Source: CAVZZG01 sp963779685
Lineage (GTDB): Bacteria > Actinomycetota > Thermoleophilia > Gaiellales > F1-60-MAGs149
NCBI GenBank assembly: GCA_963779685.1
Contig: CAVZZG010000003.1
Coordinates: 1,674,001 to 1,738,000 of the forward strand
Length of the DNA: 64,000 bases
Direction of reading: 5' to 3'
The position numbers were made by a program, and so were the translations under genes. This document shows, piece by piece, positions 9,354-18,621 of this stretch (its first letter is position 1; each line of letters starts with the position of its first letter). The notes under the pieces were generated by a model. It had not been told where the DNA came from. It was given only the letters and a program-made list of their open reading frames with translations, and searched no databases.

Positions 9354-9734
9354 ATGAACCCCCGAACGCACGCACTCGCCCTCAACCGCCTGCCCGCCGC
9401 CCTCGCCGCCGCCGCCCTGCTCGCCGCCATCGTCGTCGCCTACGCTCACGGCTCGCCGGGCTGGTGGCAGCTCGCGGCCTTCGGCCTCGGCCCGGACGCG
9501 GCATTCCTGCTGAGCCTCGACGGCGGTGTCGAGCGGGGCCAGATGAGCCCGCGAGCGGTTCCGCTGTACAACCTGCTCCACCGCCCGGCCATGCCCGCGC
9601 TGCTCGCGTTGCTCGCCCTGACCGGCGTCGTCCCCAGCAACCTGATCGTCGGCGCGCTGGTCTGGGCCTTCCACATCGCCCTCGATCGCGCGGTCGGCTA
9701 CGGACTCAGGACCGCCGATGGCCGCCAGCGCTGA
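9354..9734 (+). CDS. DUF4260 family small integral membrane protein
   Basis: 126 residues with about four hydrophobic helices. The motif order GLGPDAAFLLSLDGG, PLYNLLHRPAMPALL and FHIALDRAVGYGLR (conserved YN-H, H and DR-GYGL positions) is that of the DUF4260 membrane family, whose function is unknown. It is the first gene after a strong TetR-controlled promoter, has an AAGGAG ribosome site 5 bp upstream, and overlaps the TetR gene by 17 bp, so the two are co-expressed. A role in stress or small-molecule response is suggested only by the operon structure. Confidence 0.82.
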   Translation: MNPRTHALALNRLPAALAAAALLAAIVVAYAHGSPGWWQLAAFGLGPDAAFLLSLDGGVERGQMSPRAVPLYNLLHRPAMPALLALLALTGVVPSNLIVGALVWAFHIALDRAVGYGLRTADGRQR

Positions 9735-10248
9735 GCCGCTCACGCCTCGCGCGAGAGAGATCGTCGCGGCGGCCCGCACCCTGCTCGAGCGGGGCGGCCC
9801 GGCGTCGCTCTCGATGCGAGCGGTCGCGGCGGAACTTGGCATCCGGGCCCCCTCGCTGTACAAGCACCTGCCCGACAAGGAGGCGCTCGAGATCGCCCTC
9901 GTCGCCGACGGGCTCGACGAGGTCGGCGACGTCTTCGAGGCCGCCGTCGCCGGCGCGGACGACCAGCTCGCGTCGCTCGCATCCGCCTACCGCCAGTGGG
10001 CGCTCGAGCACCCCCACCTGTACCGGCTGACGATGGACCGGCCGCTCCCGCGCGACCGCCTGGCGCCGGGTCTCGAGGAGCGTCCCGCCGCGATCCTGGT
10101 GGCGGCCTGTGCCGGCGACGGCGATCTCGCGCGGGCGGCCTACGCCTTCGCGCACGGCATGGTCATGCTCGAACTGGCCGGCCGCTTCCCGCCCGGTGCC
10201 GACCTCGACGGTGCCTGGCGGAAGGGCGTCGACGGCCTCCGCCCGTGA
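9718..10248 (+). CDS. TetR/AcrR family transcriptional regulator
   Basis: 176 residues. The N-terminal HTH is clear: AREIVAAARTLLERGGPASLSMRAVAAELGIRAPSLYKHLPDKEAL, with the recognition helix around APSLYKHL. The C-terminal ligand domain has the WALEHPHLYRLTMDRPLP and HGMVMLELAGRFPPGAD pattern of WHG-type TetR C-terminal domains. It lies in one transcription unit with the DUF4260 gene and very likely binds the duplicated GCTAACACCGTTAGC sites in their promoter. The inducer is unknown. ATG 9718 lies inside the preceding coding sequence, so translation is probably coupled. Confidence 0.9.
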   Translation: MAASAEPLTPRAREIVAAARTLLERGGPASLSMRAVAAELGIRAPSLYKHLPDKEALEIALVADGLDEVGDVFEAAVAGADDQLASLASAYRQWALEHPHLYRLTMDRPLPRDRLAPGLEERPAAILVAACAGDGDLARAAYAFAHGMVMLELAGRFPPGADLDGAWRKGVDGLRP

Positions 10249-10313
10249 GGTGAGCGGGTCGCCGGCCCGGGCGACGCCCGACGACTCTCGGCGGCTCCAG
10301 GGCCACCCGCGGC

Positions 10314-10433
10314 CTATTTCCCGCGCGAGACCTTCTTGGCCTTCTTGCGCTTCTGGCTGAGCATCGGATTCTTGTCCTGGCCGCCCTTCAAGGCGGGCGC
10401 GACGGACGGTTTCGGGTGCTTCTCTTCGGCCAC
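10314..10433 (-). CDS. 39-residue lysine-rich basic protein
   Basis: A small leftward ORF from GTG 10433 to TAG 10314-10316, preceded by a near-perfect Shine-Dalgarno (GGAGG, 6 nt before the start). The product begins MAEEKHPKPSVAPALKGG and ends with a strongly basic stretch (QKRKKAKKVSRGK). It has no cysteine or hydrophobic segment and is probably disordered and nucleic-acid binding. Good ribosome site and compositional bias support a real gene. It sits alone between the TetR gene and a small membrane protein. Function unknown. Confidence 0.55.
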   Translation of the reverse strand: MAEEKHPKPSVAPALKGGQDKNPMLSQKRKKAKKVSRGK

Positions 10434-10588
10434 TGCAGACCTCCGTCCGGTTTCTCGGCGAGTGCCGCCCGATCCTTGCGTGGCGAGGGCGTGACCTCAC
10501 GGCCACCCACACGGTGCGCGACCCCGCTGCCATCGAACGGGCAAGGGCGACGCACGACGCGCAACCAACGCTCACGCCATGGGCTATC

Positions 10589-10620
10589 CTACCACTGGAG
10601 GTTGGCCTCCCACGGGGTAG
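10589..10620 (-). terminator. Hairpin downstream of the small membrane protein gene
   Basis: Read leftward, CTACCCCGTGGGAGG, a CCAA loop and CCTCCAGTGGTAG pair as a two-part stem starting about 11 bp after the stop at 10631. There is no T-run, as is usual for high-GC actinobacterial terminators, so the assignment rests on position and stem stability. Confidence 0.4.
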
Positions 10621-10630
10621 AGCCCTCGCT

Positions 10631-10838
10631 TCAGATCGCGGCGTCGGGGCTGACACCGGCCGCCACGTCGCCGGCCATCTCGCCAGCCATGTCCGCGACA
10701 TCGCCCGGCTCGTCGGTGCTCGCCGAGCCGCAGCCCGCCCGGCACGCCTCGTATGCCCTCGGCCCGAACTGGCGGGCCATGGCCACCACCATGCCGATCA
10801 GGATGGCGCCTATCAGGATCCGGATCGCTCTGCTCATC
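10631..10838 (-). CDS. Small single-pass membrane protein
   Basis: 68 residues from ATG 10838, which has a strong ribosome site (GGAGG, 7 nt upstream). One transmembrane helix (IRILIGAILIGMVVAMA, about residues 5-21) is followed by a short extracytoplasmic tail with two cysteines (EACRAGCGS) and an acidic, Ala/Gly-rich end. An ORF extension to 10885 exists but skips the ribosome site. No family is recognised. Confidence 0.6.
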
Positions 10839-10986
10839 GTTGGTCCTCCGTTGCAGTTCCTCGGCCGCCCCATCGCGAGGCGCATGAGGAAGCGTACGGG
10901 CCCTAGGGTGGCGGGCGGCCGGTCAATCCGTGAGCGCGAGTGACCCTCGGGTGACCCTCAGGGGTCACGACGGGCCGAAACCCCTA

Positions 10987-11009
10987 GCGGAACTCCAGCG
11001 GAGTTCCGC
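10987..11009 (-). terminator. Hairpin directly after tRNA-Ala(TGC)
   Basis: GCGGAACTCC and GGAGTTCCGC form a perfect 10-bp stem with a 3-nt loop, one base beyond the tRNA 3' end, followed on the transcribed strand by TAGGGGTTT. This fits a tRNA terminator. The stem sequence resembles hairpins at 19047-19073 and 20159-20186. Confidence 0.65.
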
Positions 11010-11010
11010 A

Positions 11011-11083
11011 TGGAGCCTACCGGGATCGAACCGGTGACCTCCTGCGTGCAAGGCAGGCGCTCTCCCAGCTGAGCTAAGGCCCC
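11011..11083 (-). tRNA. tRNA-Ala (anticodon TGC)
   Basis: 73-nt cloverleaf on the minus strand. The acceptor GGGGCCT pairs with AGGCTCC and includes the G3-U70 wobble that identifies alanine tRNAs. The D-arm AGCTCAGCTGGGAGAGC, the anticodon stem CCTGC/GCAGG around loop CTTGCAC, and the T-arm CCGGTTCGATCCCGG are all intact. The CCA end is only partly encoded. Confidence 0.95.
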
Positions 11084-11199
11084 TCTGCGCCCATTGTGCC
11101 AGGACGAGAAACGACCGCCGCCCCGTCTCGTGACGGGGCGGCGGTAAACCTCCTCCTACCCCGAGCGCGCGTGATGCGCCGACGGGGCCCGGTGCGGGA

Positions 11200-11487
11200 C
11201 TAGTCGCCCCAGTTGAAATCCGCGCACTGCTGACGGTCGAGCCAGGCCTCCTCCAGCTCGCCATCTTCCGTCGCGCTGGGCCAATCCAGTGCGACAGCCG
11301 GATGCTCCCCGGTCTCCTCCTCTTCGAGGCGAGCCTGGTACTCCGACTTGAAGAGCGCGTGATTCTCGAATGGATCCGGCGGGATGAACTGCTCGAGCGG
11401 CATTGCGGGCTCGAGCGGCGCGTTCCGCCGTTTGAGTGCAAGGTGGTCTTCGATCACCGAGGCGAATAGCGATTTGCCCACGGTCAT
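11200..11487 (-). CDS. Acidic hypothetical protein, 95 residues
   Basis: Starts at ATG 11487 behind GGAGG (spacing 4). The product begins MTVGKSLFASVIEDHLALKRRN, contains PLEQFIPPDPFENHALFKSEYQ, and becomes very acidic (EEEETGE, EDGELEEAWLDRQQ). No transmembrane segment or known domain is visible. Upstream lies a 126-bp gap to the end of the GGDEF gene on the same strand, so it could be transcribed with it. Function unknown. Confidence 0.6.
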   Translation of the reverse strand: MTVGKSLFASVIEDHLALKRRNAPLEPAMPLEQFIPPDPFENHALFKSEYQARLEEEETGEHPAVALDWPSATEDGELEEAWLDRQQCADFNWGD

Positions 11488-11613
11488 AGCACCTCCAACT
11501 TGGACTGCCCCTCCAGGGCGGGTCTACTTTACCACCCGAAGCGGGGTGGCTGTCCACTACAACTTCGTCAGAAAGTTCCGTCAGGAGCAGGCGGATCCGG
11601 CCCCGCCCGGCCC

Positions 11614-13519
11614 TCAGCCGGGGTGCTCGGCCGTCGCCGAGGCGATCACGATCCGGTTCTTGCCCGCACGCTTGGCCTGGTACATGGCGGCATCGGCCGC
11701 CGAGACCAGCTCGACCTGGGTCGACCCGTCGTTTGGCATCGTGGCGATCCCGAACGACGCCGTCACGCTGACGACGCGATCGTCGCCGTGGCGCACCGGG
11801 CGCTCGGCGATGGCCATGCGGACGCGCTCGCCGAGCCGCGCTGCGCCCTCCGCGGTCGTGCCCGGCAGGATGATCGCGAACTCCTCGCCGCCGTAGCGGG
11901 CTGCGCAGTCGATCTCGCGGATGGCGCCCTTCAGGATCTGCGACAGCACCCGCAGCACGGAGTCGCCGGTGAGGTGGCCGAAGCGGTCGTTGATCAGCTT
12001 GAAGTCGTCGAGGTCGATCAGCATCAGCGACAGCGGCAGGTTGAACCGCTGCGCGCGTTCGACCTCGCGCCGCAGTTGATCCTGGAACTCGCGGTGGTTC
12101 GCCAGGCCGGTGAGGCCGTCGGTCGAGGCCTGCTTGGTGATCAGCCGGTGCATGCGGGCGTTCTCGATCGCGATCGCGCCCTGCGACGCCAGCGCCTGCA
12201 GGGTGCCGCCGTCCTCGTCCTCGAAGGCTCCCCGGCGCGGGTCGATCAGCGTCAGGAGCCCGATCACGGCCTGGGCGGTCTGCAGCGGCACCGACAGCAC
12301 CGGCACGGGCTCGTTCTGGAGCGCCGGACGACCGGTGTGGGCCGCGAGCCCCTCGACGCCCTCGCCCAGCACCACCCGGGCCGGCAGCGTGGACTCGGTC
12401 GCTTCGACGGCGCTCCCGAGCCGCCGGTGCTCGACCAGCGCGCCCGTCTGCTCGTCCACGATCACGACCCGGCCGCCGCGCGCGCCGACCGCCTCCATGG
12501 CCGACTCGATCACGATCTGGAGCAGCTTCGACACGTCGTGGGTCGCCTCGAGCGCCGTCCCGAACCGGGCCACTGCCTCCTGCACTCGCCGGCGCTCCGA
12601 CTCCAGCTCGTCGATACGCTGGTCGAGCTCGTGCGCCATGGCGTTGAACGCCCGCGCGAACTGGGCGAACTCGTCGTTGCCGTGCACCGGCAGGTCGCCC
12701 GCGAAGTTCCCCTCGCCGACCTCCTTTGCACGCCGCGCGAACAGGCCGACCTGACCGGTGATCGAGCGCACCAGCAGCTCGGCCAGCACGAGGATCATGA
12801 CCAGCACGATGCCGATCGCGATGGCGACCTTCTCGCGGACGTCGGTGGTCGCCGCGTCCAGTTGCGCACGGGGGTACAGCGCCACCACCGACGCGGCCGG
12901 CGTGCTGTCGACCAGCGATCGCGCGAGCATGCGCACGCGCTGACCGCCGACCATGGCGTCGAACGCCGTCACGTCGTGGGCCAGCGGCAGCGTGGCCGGT
13001 TTCGATCCGTCCTGGGTGGTGACGTTCGCGCCGCTCAGGAACCCGACGGCGACGTCGCTGGTCGACAGGCCGGCCGGCGACCTTGCCGTCGAGCGGGAAG
13101 CCGACCTTGAGCTCGCCTTTCGAGACGAAGTCGGCGTTCTTCATCTCGCGCGTCGCCACGAACGCCGGCGCCGGCGGCAGGCTGCCCGCGACGACCACGC
13201 CGTCGCGCACGTACGCGATCTGGAACGGCGTCAGGACCCGGGTACCGAGGGCCTTCGCGATCGCGGCGTCGTCCTGGGGATCGGCGTTGATGGCGTCCTG
13301 CAGCGCCTTGTCGCTCGCGGTGGCGTCGGCGACCTCGATGGCGAGGTCGCGCCAACCCTGGTAGAACTGGACCGAGGACTGCAGCGTGCTGGCGAGACTG
13401 GAGTCGACACGAGTTGCCCTATTTGCGCGGAAAACCTCCTGCACGGCGTATCCAGCCGCCAGAAGTGGTAGAACTGTCAGCAGAAAGAAGAAGGTTCGGA
13501 GTCTATACTTGAAGCTCAA
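11614..13519 (-). CDS. Membrane diguanylate cyclase: sensor-HAMP-GAF-GGDEF (frameshift near 13070)
   Basis: About 634 residues. A first transmembrane helix (RTFFFLLTVLPLLAAGYAV) is followed by a roughly 200-residue extracytoplasmic sensor region, a second helix (IAIGIVLVMILVLAELLV) near residue 235, a HAMP linker (GQVGLFARRAKEVGEGNF), a coiled coil, a GAF domain (about 330-455) and a GGDEF domain with DGLTGLANHREFQ, LIDLDDFKLIND and an intact RYGGEEFAIILPG. It should make c-di-GMP in response to an external cue. In the sensor region one extra base in the GGCCGGCC run near 13069-13076 breaks the frame between GKVAG and LSTSDVAVGFLSG. Divergent from the small secreted protein at 13575. Confidence 0.85.
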
Positions 13520-13574
13520 GGAGATGACCTCTCCTGCCGATTATGACTGAGGAAGCGTTGAATCGGGTTCCAAG

Positions 13575-13972
13575 TTGAAGGTAAAACGGGGATATCTGGC
13601 GTCGGGACTCCTGGCCTGTGTGATGGTCGCAGGGTACCTTGGCCTGCTGCCGCTACTGCAATCGCTGGCGGCGGAACCGGCATGGCCCGCCGCCCCCGCT
13701 GCCGCCACGTCCGGCGCCGTGAGCAACCCCGTGACCATGGGCCCAATCCAGGAACGCAGTTCGCCTCGGCCCCGGCGCAGCCCGTCAAGGAGAAGCCACG
13801 GGCCAGCCGCAAGCACGCCGCCTCGCAGGCGGCCAGGGCGCAGGTTCGCTCCAGCTCGCCGCAGACCAGCGCTCGCCCGGCTCCGCAGATCAAGCTGCCC
13901 GGCTCCAGCGGCCTCGCCGGCGGATCGTCGTCGCCCGACGACACCGGCGCGTCGCAGTCCAGCGGCGGCTGA
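13575..13972 (+). CDS. Membrane-anchored or secreted low-complexity protein (frameshift near 13700-13750)
   Basis: Starts at TTG 13575 with a clear hydrophobic signal or anchor (YLASGLLACVMVAGYLGLLPLL) followed by Ala/Pro-rich sequence. The first frame loses protein character near 13745; the adjacent frame continues as GTQFASAPAQPVKEKPRASRK, then a Ser/Gln/Pro/Gly-rich tail ending SQSSGG. A one-base indel joining the two is the simplest reading. The mature part is basic then Ser/Gly-rich and probably unstructured. It diverges from the membrane GGDEF gene, 55 bp away. No family recognised. Confidence 0.45.
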
Positions 13973-14023
13973 CCCGCCGCTTCGGCGCTCAACTCGGCCG
14001 GGCACCACGCCGATACCCTCGGG

Positions 14024-15482
14024 GTGACCCCCCCGAGGAAGATCAGCCCCGCGCCCGCCTACGAGTACGACCTGCTCGTGATCGGCTCCGGCCCGGCCGG
14101 CCAGAAGGCAGCGATCCAGGCGGCGAAGCTCGGTAAGCGCGTGGCCGTGATCGAGCGGCGCAACATGGTCGGCGGCGTCTGCGCGAACACCGGCACGATT
14201 CCGTCCAAGACGCTGCGCGAGGCCGTGATGTACCTCACGGGCATGGCGCAGAAGTCGATGTACGGCCAGAGCTACCAGGTCAAGGACGAGATCACCATCG
14301 AGGATCTGTTCTGGCGCACCCAGGCCGTGATCCAGCGCGAGATCGACACGGTGCGCAACCAGCTGGCCCGCAACCACGTCGCGCTCCTGAACGGCAGCGC
14401 CACGTTCGCCGATCCGCACACCGTCGTCGTCACCCACGGCAGCGAGGCGCGCCGCGCCACGGCCGAGAAGATCGTGATCGCGGTCGGCACGCGCCCGAAC
14501 CGGCCGGCCGCCGTCGAGTTCGACGAGAGCACGATCCTCGACTCCGACGGCATCCTCCAGCTGAGCGGCATCCCGCGCGCCCTGGTGGTCGTCGGCGGCG
14601 GCGTGATCGGCATCGAGTACGCGTCCATGTTCGCGGCGCTCGGCACCCGCGTGACCGTCGATCGAGCAGCGCCACCGCCTGCTCGACTTCTGCGACGACC
14701 AGATCACCGAGGCGCTCCAGTACCACCTGCGCGATCTCGGCGTCACCTTCCGGTTCGGCGAGGAGGTGACCGCCGTCGAGCGTCACGAGGGCGGTGCGGT
14801 CACGCATCTCAAGAGCGGCAAGCGGATCGCGGCGGACGCCGTGCTGTACTCCGCCGGGCGCACCGGCGCGACGGCCGACCTCGGCCTCGACAAGGCCGGC
14901 CTCGCACCCGACAGCCGTGGTCGCGTCGAGGTGGACGCGCACTACCGCACGGCCGTCGACCACATCTACGCCTGCGGCGACGTGATCGGGTTCCCGAGCC
15001 TGGCCGCCACCTCGATGGAGCAGGGCCGCCTGGCCGCGTCGCACGCCTTCGGGCTCGACACCGCGACCATGACGCCGGTGATGCCGATCGGCATCTACAC
15101 CATCCCGGAGATCTCGTTCGCCGGCAAGACCGAGGACCAGCTGACCGACGAGGCCGTGCCCTACGAGATCGGCGTCTCGCGCTACCGCGAGCTGGCCCGC
15201 GGCCAGATCCTCGGCGACGGCAACGGCATGCTGAAGCTGCTCGTCTCGGCGGTCGACCGGCGGGTGCTGGGCGTCCACATCTTCGGCACCTACGCCACCG
15301 AGCTGGTGCACATCGGCCAGGCCGTGATCGCGCTGGGCGGCACCGTCGACTTCCTCGTCGAGAGCATCTTCAACTACCCGACGCTCGCCGAGGCGTACAA
15401 GGTCGCGGCGCTCGACGCGACCAACAAGCTCGCAGCCATCCACCGACTCACGCAGACCGGCCGTCTATCCTCGGCCGCGTAG
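14024..15482 (+). CDS. sthA: Soluble (Si-specific) NAD(P) transhydrogenase (frameshift near 14660)
   Basis: Interconverts NADPH and NAD+ to balance pyridine nucleotide pools. A flavoprotein disulfide reductase fold is seen: FAD site DLLVIGSGPAGQKAAIQAAKLG, then GGVCANTGTIPSKTLREAV, in which the second redox cysteine of lipoamide dehydrogenase is replaced by Thr, as in SthA. The NAD site is VVVGGGVIGIEYASMFAALG, the second FAD motif IYACGDVIGFPSLAATSMEQGR, and the dimerisation domain ends GGTVDFLVESIFNYPTLAEAY. One extra G near 14660 interrupts the frame between GTRVTV and IEQRHRLLDF. Corrected length is about 485 residues, normal for the family. A GTG start is followed by a Pro/Arg-rich leader of about 11 residues. 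Confidence 0.88.
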
Positions 15483-16564
15483 TGAGCCTGGCCGACGTCC
15501 TGCAAGACACCCTCGAGCTCTGCGCCGTGCCCTCCCCGACCGGTGCCGAGGACGCACGGGCGGCCGAGGTCGCGCGGCGGCTGGTGGCGATCGGCTGCGC
15601 GCCGGCGACGGATGAGCTCGGCAACGTGACGGTGCGCTTCGGCGGCGCGGGGCCGGCGACGATCGTGGCCGCGCACACCGATACGGTCTTCCCGCTCGAC
15701 ACGCCCCTGGCGCCGCGGCGATCCGGCAAGCGGCTGCTGGGGCCCGGCATCGGCGACAACGCGGTGGCGGTCGCCGGCCTGCTCGAGCTCGCGCGGTCGT
15801 TGCAGCGCTCGCGGGCGTTCCGCACGCCGGTGCTGCTGGCCGCGACCGTCGGCGAGGAGGGGCTCGGCGACCTGCGCGGGATCCGCGCGATCCTGGACCG
15901 GGAGGCCGCGGTGTGCCTGGTCGCGGTCGAGGGGCACGGCATCGACAGCGTGGTGACGGCGGGAGTGGCATCGGCACGGTTCGTGGCCACCTACGCCGGG
16001 CCCGGCGGGCACTCGTGGCGCGACCGCGACCGGCCGAGCGCGCTGCACGCGATGTTCGCCGCCGCCATCGCCGCGATCGAGGCTGCAGCTCCGGTCGCGG
16101 TCAACGTCGGCGTCGCCGGAGGCGGGTTCTCGGTCAACACGATCGCGCCGGAGGCACGGCTCGAGATCGATCTGCGCTCGCTCGACGACGCCGAGCTGGA
16201 AGCGGCGGCCGAACGCGTGCGGGTTGCGCTCGCCCGGGTCCCGGAGCACATCACCGCGGAGGTGGCCGCCGCCGGCCGCCGTCCGGGCGGCGGCATTCCC
16301 GGCGACCATCCCCTGGTCGCGACCGTTCGCGAGGCGCGCAAGGCCGTCGGCCTGGGACCGCCGCGCGAGGACAGCGCCTCCACCGACGCCAACGCCGCCT
16401 ACGGCCGGGGCATCCCCGCCGTCACGGTGGGCCTGACCCGGGGCGGCAACGCGCACCGGCTGGACGAGTGGATCGACCTCGAGCCCCTGGCGGACGGCAT
16501 CCCGATGCTCGTGCGGCTCGTGCACAGGCTGGCGGGCCTTCGCACGCCGCGTCCGGTAGTGTAA
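15482..16564 (+). CDS. M20/M28-type metallopeptidase, ArgE/DapE-like hydrolase
   Basis: 360 residues. Zinc-ligand motifs are present: AAHTDTVFP (first His/Asp), GPGIGDNAVAVAGLLELA (bridging Asp), ATVGEEGLGDLRG (catalytic Glu and Glu ligand), VAVEGHGID and the C-terminal GNAHRLDEWID histidine. The lid domain starts near GPGGHSWRDRDRPSALHAM. Family members cleave amide bonds of small peptides or acylated amino acids; the exact substrate is unknown. The GTG start at 15482 shares one base with the sthA stop, so it is co-transcribed. Confidence 0.85.
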   Translation: MSLADVLQDTLELCAVPSPTGAEDARAAEVARRLVAIGCAPATDELGNVTVRFGGAGPATIVAAHTDTVFPLDTPLAPRRSGKRLLGPGIGDNAVAVAGLLELARSLQRSRAFRTPVLLAATVGEEGLGDLRGIRAILDREAAVCLVAVEGHGIDSVVTAGVASARFVATYAGPGGHSWRDRDRPSALHAMFAAAIAAIEAAAPVAVNVGVAGGGFSVNTIAPEARLEIDLRSLDDAELEAAAERVRVALARVPEHITAEVAAAGRRPGGGIPGDHPLVATVREARKAVGLGPPREDSASTDANAAYGRGIPAVTVGLTRGGNAHRLDEWIDLEPLADGIPMLVRLVHRLAGLRTPRPVV

Positions 16565-16591
16565 GGACGTCAAGGAGCGACTGGAGCCCCG

Positions 16592-17158
16592 GTGAGCACT
16601 GGCCTGATCATCGTCATCGTCATCGTCGTCATCCTCGCGATCTGGCTGGTCGCGATCTACAACGGCATGGTCGGGTCGCGCAACAAGGTGGACGAGGGCT
16701 GGAGCGGCATCGACGTCCAGCTGAAGCGCCGGCACGACCTGATCCCGAACCTCGTCGAGACGGTGAAGGGCTACGCCGCCCACGAGAAGGAGGTCTTCGA
16801 GAAGGTCTCCCAGGCCCGGGCCGGTGCGATCACGGCCTCGTCTCAGGGCCCGGCCCAGGCCGGCGCGGCCGAGGGCGTGCTGACGGGGGCGCTGCGCGGG
16901 CTGTTCGCCGTCGCCGAGGCCTATCCGCAGCTGCGCGCCGCCGAGTCGTTCACCGAGCTGCAGCGCGAGCTGGCCAACACCGAGGACCAGATCGCCGCGG
17001 CGCGCCGCATCTACAACGGCAACGTGCAGTCGTACAACACGAAGATCCAGGTCTTCCCGAACAGCATGATCGCGGGCCCCTTCGGCTTCACGAAGCGCGA
17101 GTTCTTCGAGCTCGAGGATCCAGCCGATCGCGAGCCGGTGAAGGTCTCCTTCACGTAG
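16592..17158 (+). CDS. lemA: LemA family protein
   Basis: 188 residues. One N-terminal transmembrane helix (IIVIVIVVILAIWLVAIYNGM) is followed by the LemA signature SRNKVDEGWSGIDVQLKRRHDLIPNLVETVKGYAAHEKEVFEKV and the helical FTELQRELANTEDQIAAARRIYNGNVQSYNTKI segment, ending in the FPNSMIAGPFGF motif. LemA proteins are envelope helical bundles of unclear function, often near peptidases. The GTG start has an AAGGAG ribosome site about 12 bp upstream. Same direction as sthA and the M20 gene, 27 bp downstream, so likely one operon. Confidence 0.92.
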   Translation: MSTGLIIVIVIVVILAIWLVAIYNGMVGSRNKVDEGWSGIDVQLKRRHDLIPNLVETVKGYAAHEKEVFEKVSQARAGAITASSQGPAQAGAAEGVLTGALRGLFAVAEAYPQLRAAESFTELQRELANTEDQIAAARRIYNGNVQSYNTKIQVFPNSMIAGPFGFTKREFFELEDPADREPVKVSFT

Positions 17159-17209
17159 TCCCGGGGGCCGTTGGTCCACAATGGCGCCTGCGATGCAGGC
17201 AGACGCCCG

Positions 17210-18559
17210 GTGAGTAGTCAGGCAGACACGCCCGGGCCCGACCCAGCGCAGCTGCTGCGGAGCCGTAAGTACGTGGCGCTGGTGGTGCTGGGCGGCCTCG
17301 TGGGCGTGCCGGTGGCGGTGATCGCGTACTTCTTCCTGTACGCGGTCGGGCAGGCGCAGAAGTTCGTGTTCACCGACCTGCCCGCGGATCTGGGCTTCGA
17401 CAGCGAACCGGCCTGGTGGCCGCTGCCGGTGCTGTTCCTGGCCGGGGTGATCGTCGCCTACACGATCCGGACGCTGCCGGGCACGGCGGGGCACAAGCCC
17501 GCCGAGGGTATGAAGGCGGGAGGCCCGACCCGGGTGATCGACCTGCCGGGCATCGTCGTCGCCGCGTTCGCCACGCTCAGCCTGGGCGTCGTGCTCGGCC
17601 CGGAGGCGCCGCTGATCGCGATCGGTAGCGGCCTGGGCGTGCTGGCGGTGCACCTGCTCAAGCGCGACGCCCCCGAGCAGGCCACGGTCGTGATCGGGGT
17701 CGCCGGCAGCTTCGCGGCGATCAGCACGCTGCTGGGGTCGCCGATCGCCGCGGCATTCCTCATGATGGAGGTGGCCGGCCTCGGTGGTGGGCTGCTCGGC
17801 GTCGTGCTCCTCCCGGGCCTGCTGGCCGCGGGACTGGGTGCGCTGATCTTCGTGGGTCTCGACAACTGGACGGGGTTCGGCACGTTCAGCCTGGCCATCG
17901 CCGACGTGCCGGCCGCCGGCGGGCTGACCGGTCAGGAGTTCCTCTGGGCGATCGTCATCGGCGTGGCCGCGGCGGTGCTCGGGAGCGCGATCAGGCGCGG
18001 CGCCCTGATGCTGCAGGCCCACGTCGAGCGGCGCGCGGTGCTCCTGCTCCCGGTGGTCGGGCTGGCAATCGGCGCGCTGGCGATGCTGTACGAGCAGACC
18101 ACGGGGCGGCCCTCGTCCGACGTCCTGTTCTCCGGGCAGGATGCGCTCGGGCCGCTGGTGCAGCAGGCGGCGACCTGGAGCGTGGGAGCGCTCGTCATGC
18201 TCGTCGCCTGCAAGGGCCTGGCGTACGCCGGCTCGCTGTCGGGCTTCCGCGGCGGCCCGGTGTTTCCCGGCATGTTCCTGGGCGCCGCGGGCGGCATCGC
18301 GCTCTCACACCTGCCCGGCCTGCAGATGATCGCCGGCGTCGCCATGGGCATCGGCGCCGTGACCGTCGCCATGCTCCGGCTTCCGCTCACCGCCGTCCTG
18401 CTTGCGACCCTCTTCCTCGGCTCCGACGGCATCGAGCTCATGCCGCTGGTGATCGTCGCGGTGGTCGTCTCCCACCTCGTCTCGGCCAGGCTCACCCCCG
18501 CTCCGGAAGCCCCGCCGCCGCAACCAGACGCCACCCCACCGGCCCCGGCCACGGCCTGA
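17210..18559 (+). CDS. ClC family chloride channel/transporter
   Basis: About 449 residues with roughly ten hydrophobic segments. Anion-pathway motifs are visible: LGPEAPLIAIGSGLG, carrying the gating glutamate of the GxExP motif, the GSPIAAAFLMMEVAG segment, and GFRGGPVFPGMFLGAAGG, corresponding to GxFxP. These proteins conduct chloride or exchange Cl-/H+. The C-terminus is a Pro/Ala-rich cytoplasmic tail without CBS domains. GTG 17210 is chosen because the frame upstream to 17171 is short and unlike protein; the ribosome site is weak. It follows lemA by about 50 bp on the same strand. Confidence 0.85.
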   Translation: MSSQADTPGPDPAQLLRSRKYVALVVLGGLVGVPVAVIAYFFLYAVGQAQKFVFTDLPADLGFDSEPAWWPLPVLFLAGVIVAYTIRTLPGTAGHKPAEGMKAGGPTRVIDLPGIVVAAFATLSLGVVLGPEAPLIAIGSGLGVLAVHLLKRDAPEQATVVIGVAGSFAAISTLLGSPIAAAFLMMEVAGLGGGLLGVVLLPGLLAAGLGALIFVGLDNWTGFGTFSLAIADVPAAGGLTGQEFLWAIVIGVAAAVLGSAIRRGALMLQAHVERRAVLLLPVVGLAIGALAMLYEQTTGRPSSDVLFSGQDALGPLVQQAATWSVGALVMLVACKGLAYAGSLSGFRGGPVFPGMFLGAAGGIALSHLPGLQMIAGVAMGIGAVTVAMLRLPLTAVLLATLFLGSDGIELMPLVIVAVVVSHLVSARLTPAPEAPPPQPDATPPAPATA

Positions 18560-18621
18560 GCCACCCGGCCCAGTCCCGTCGGGGGATTGCGCGCGAGCCG
18601 CGCCGGGTCGATATCGAAAGC

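Noticed and set aside
14024..16564. An 846-residue transhydrogenase-peptidase fusion
   Set aside because: One extra G near 14660 throws the frame into nonsense that happens to join the frame of the M20 gene; the true sthA stop is at 15480-15482.
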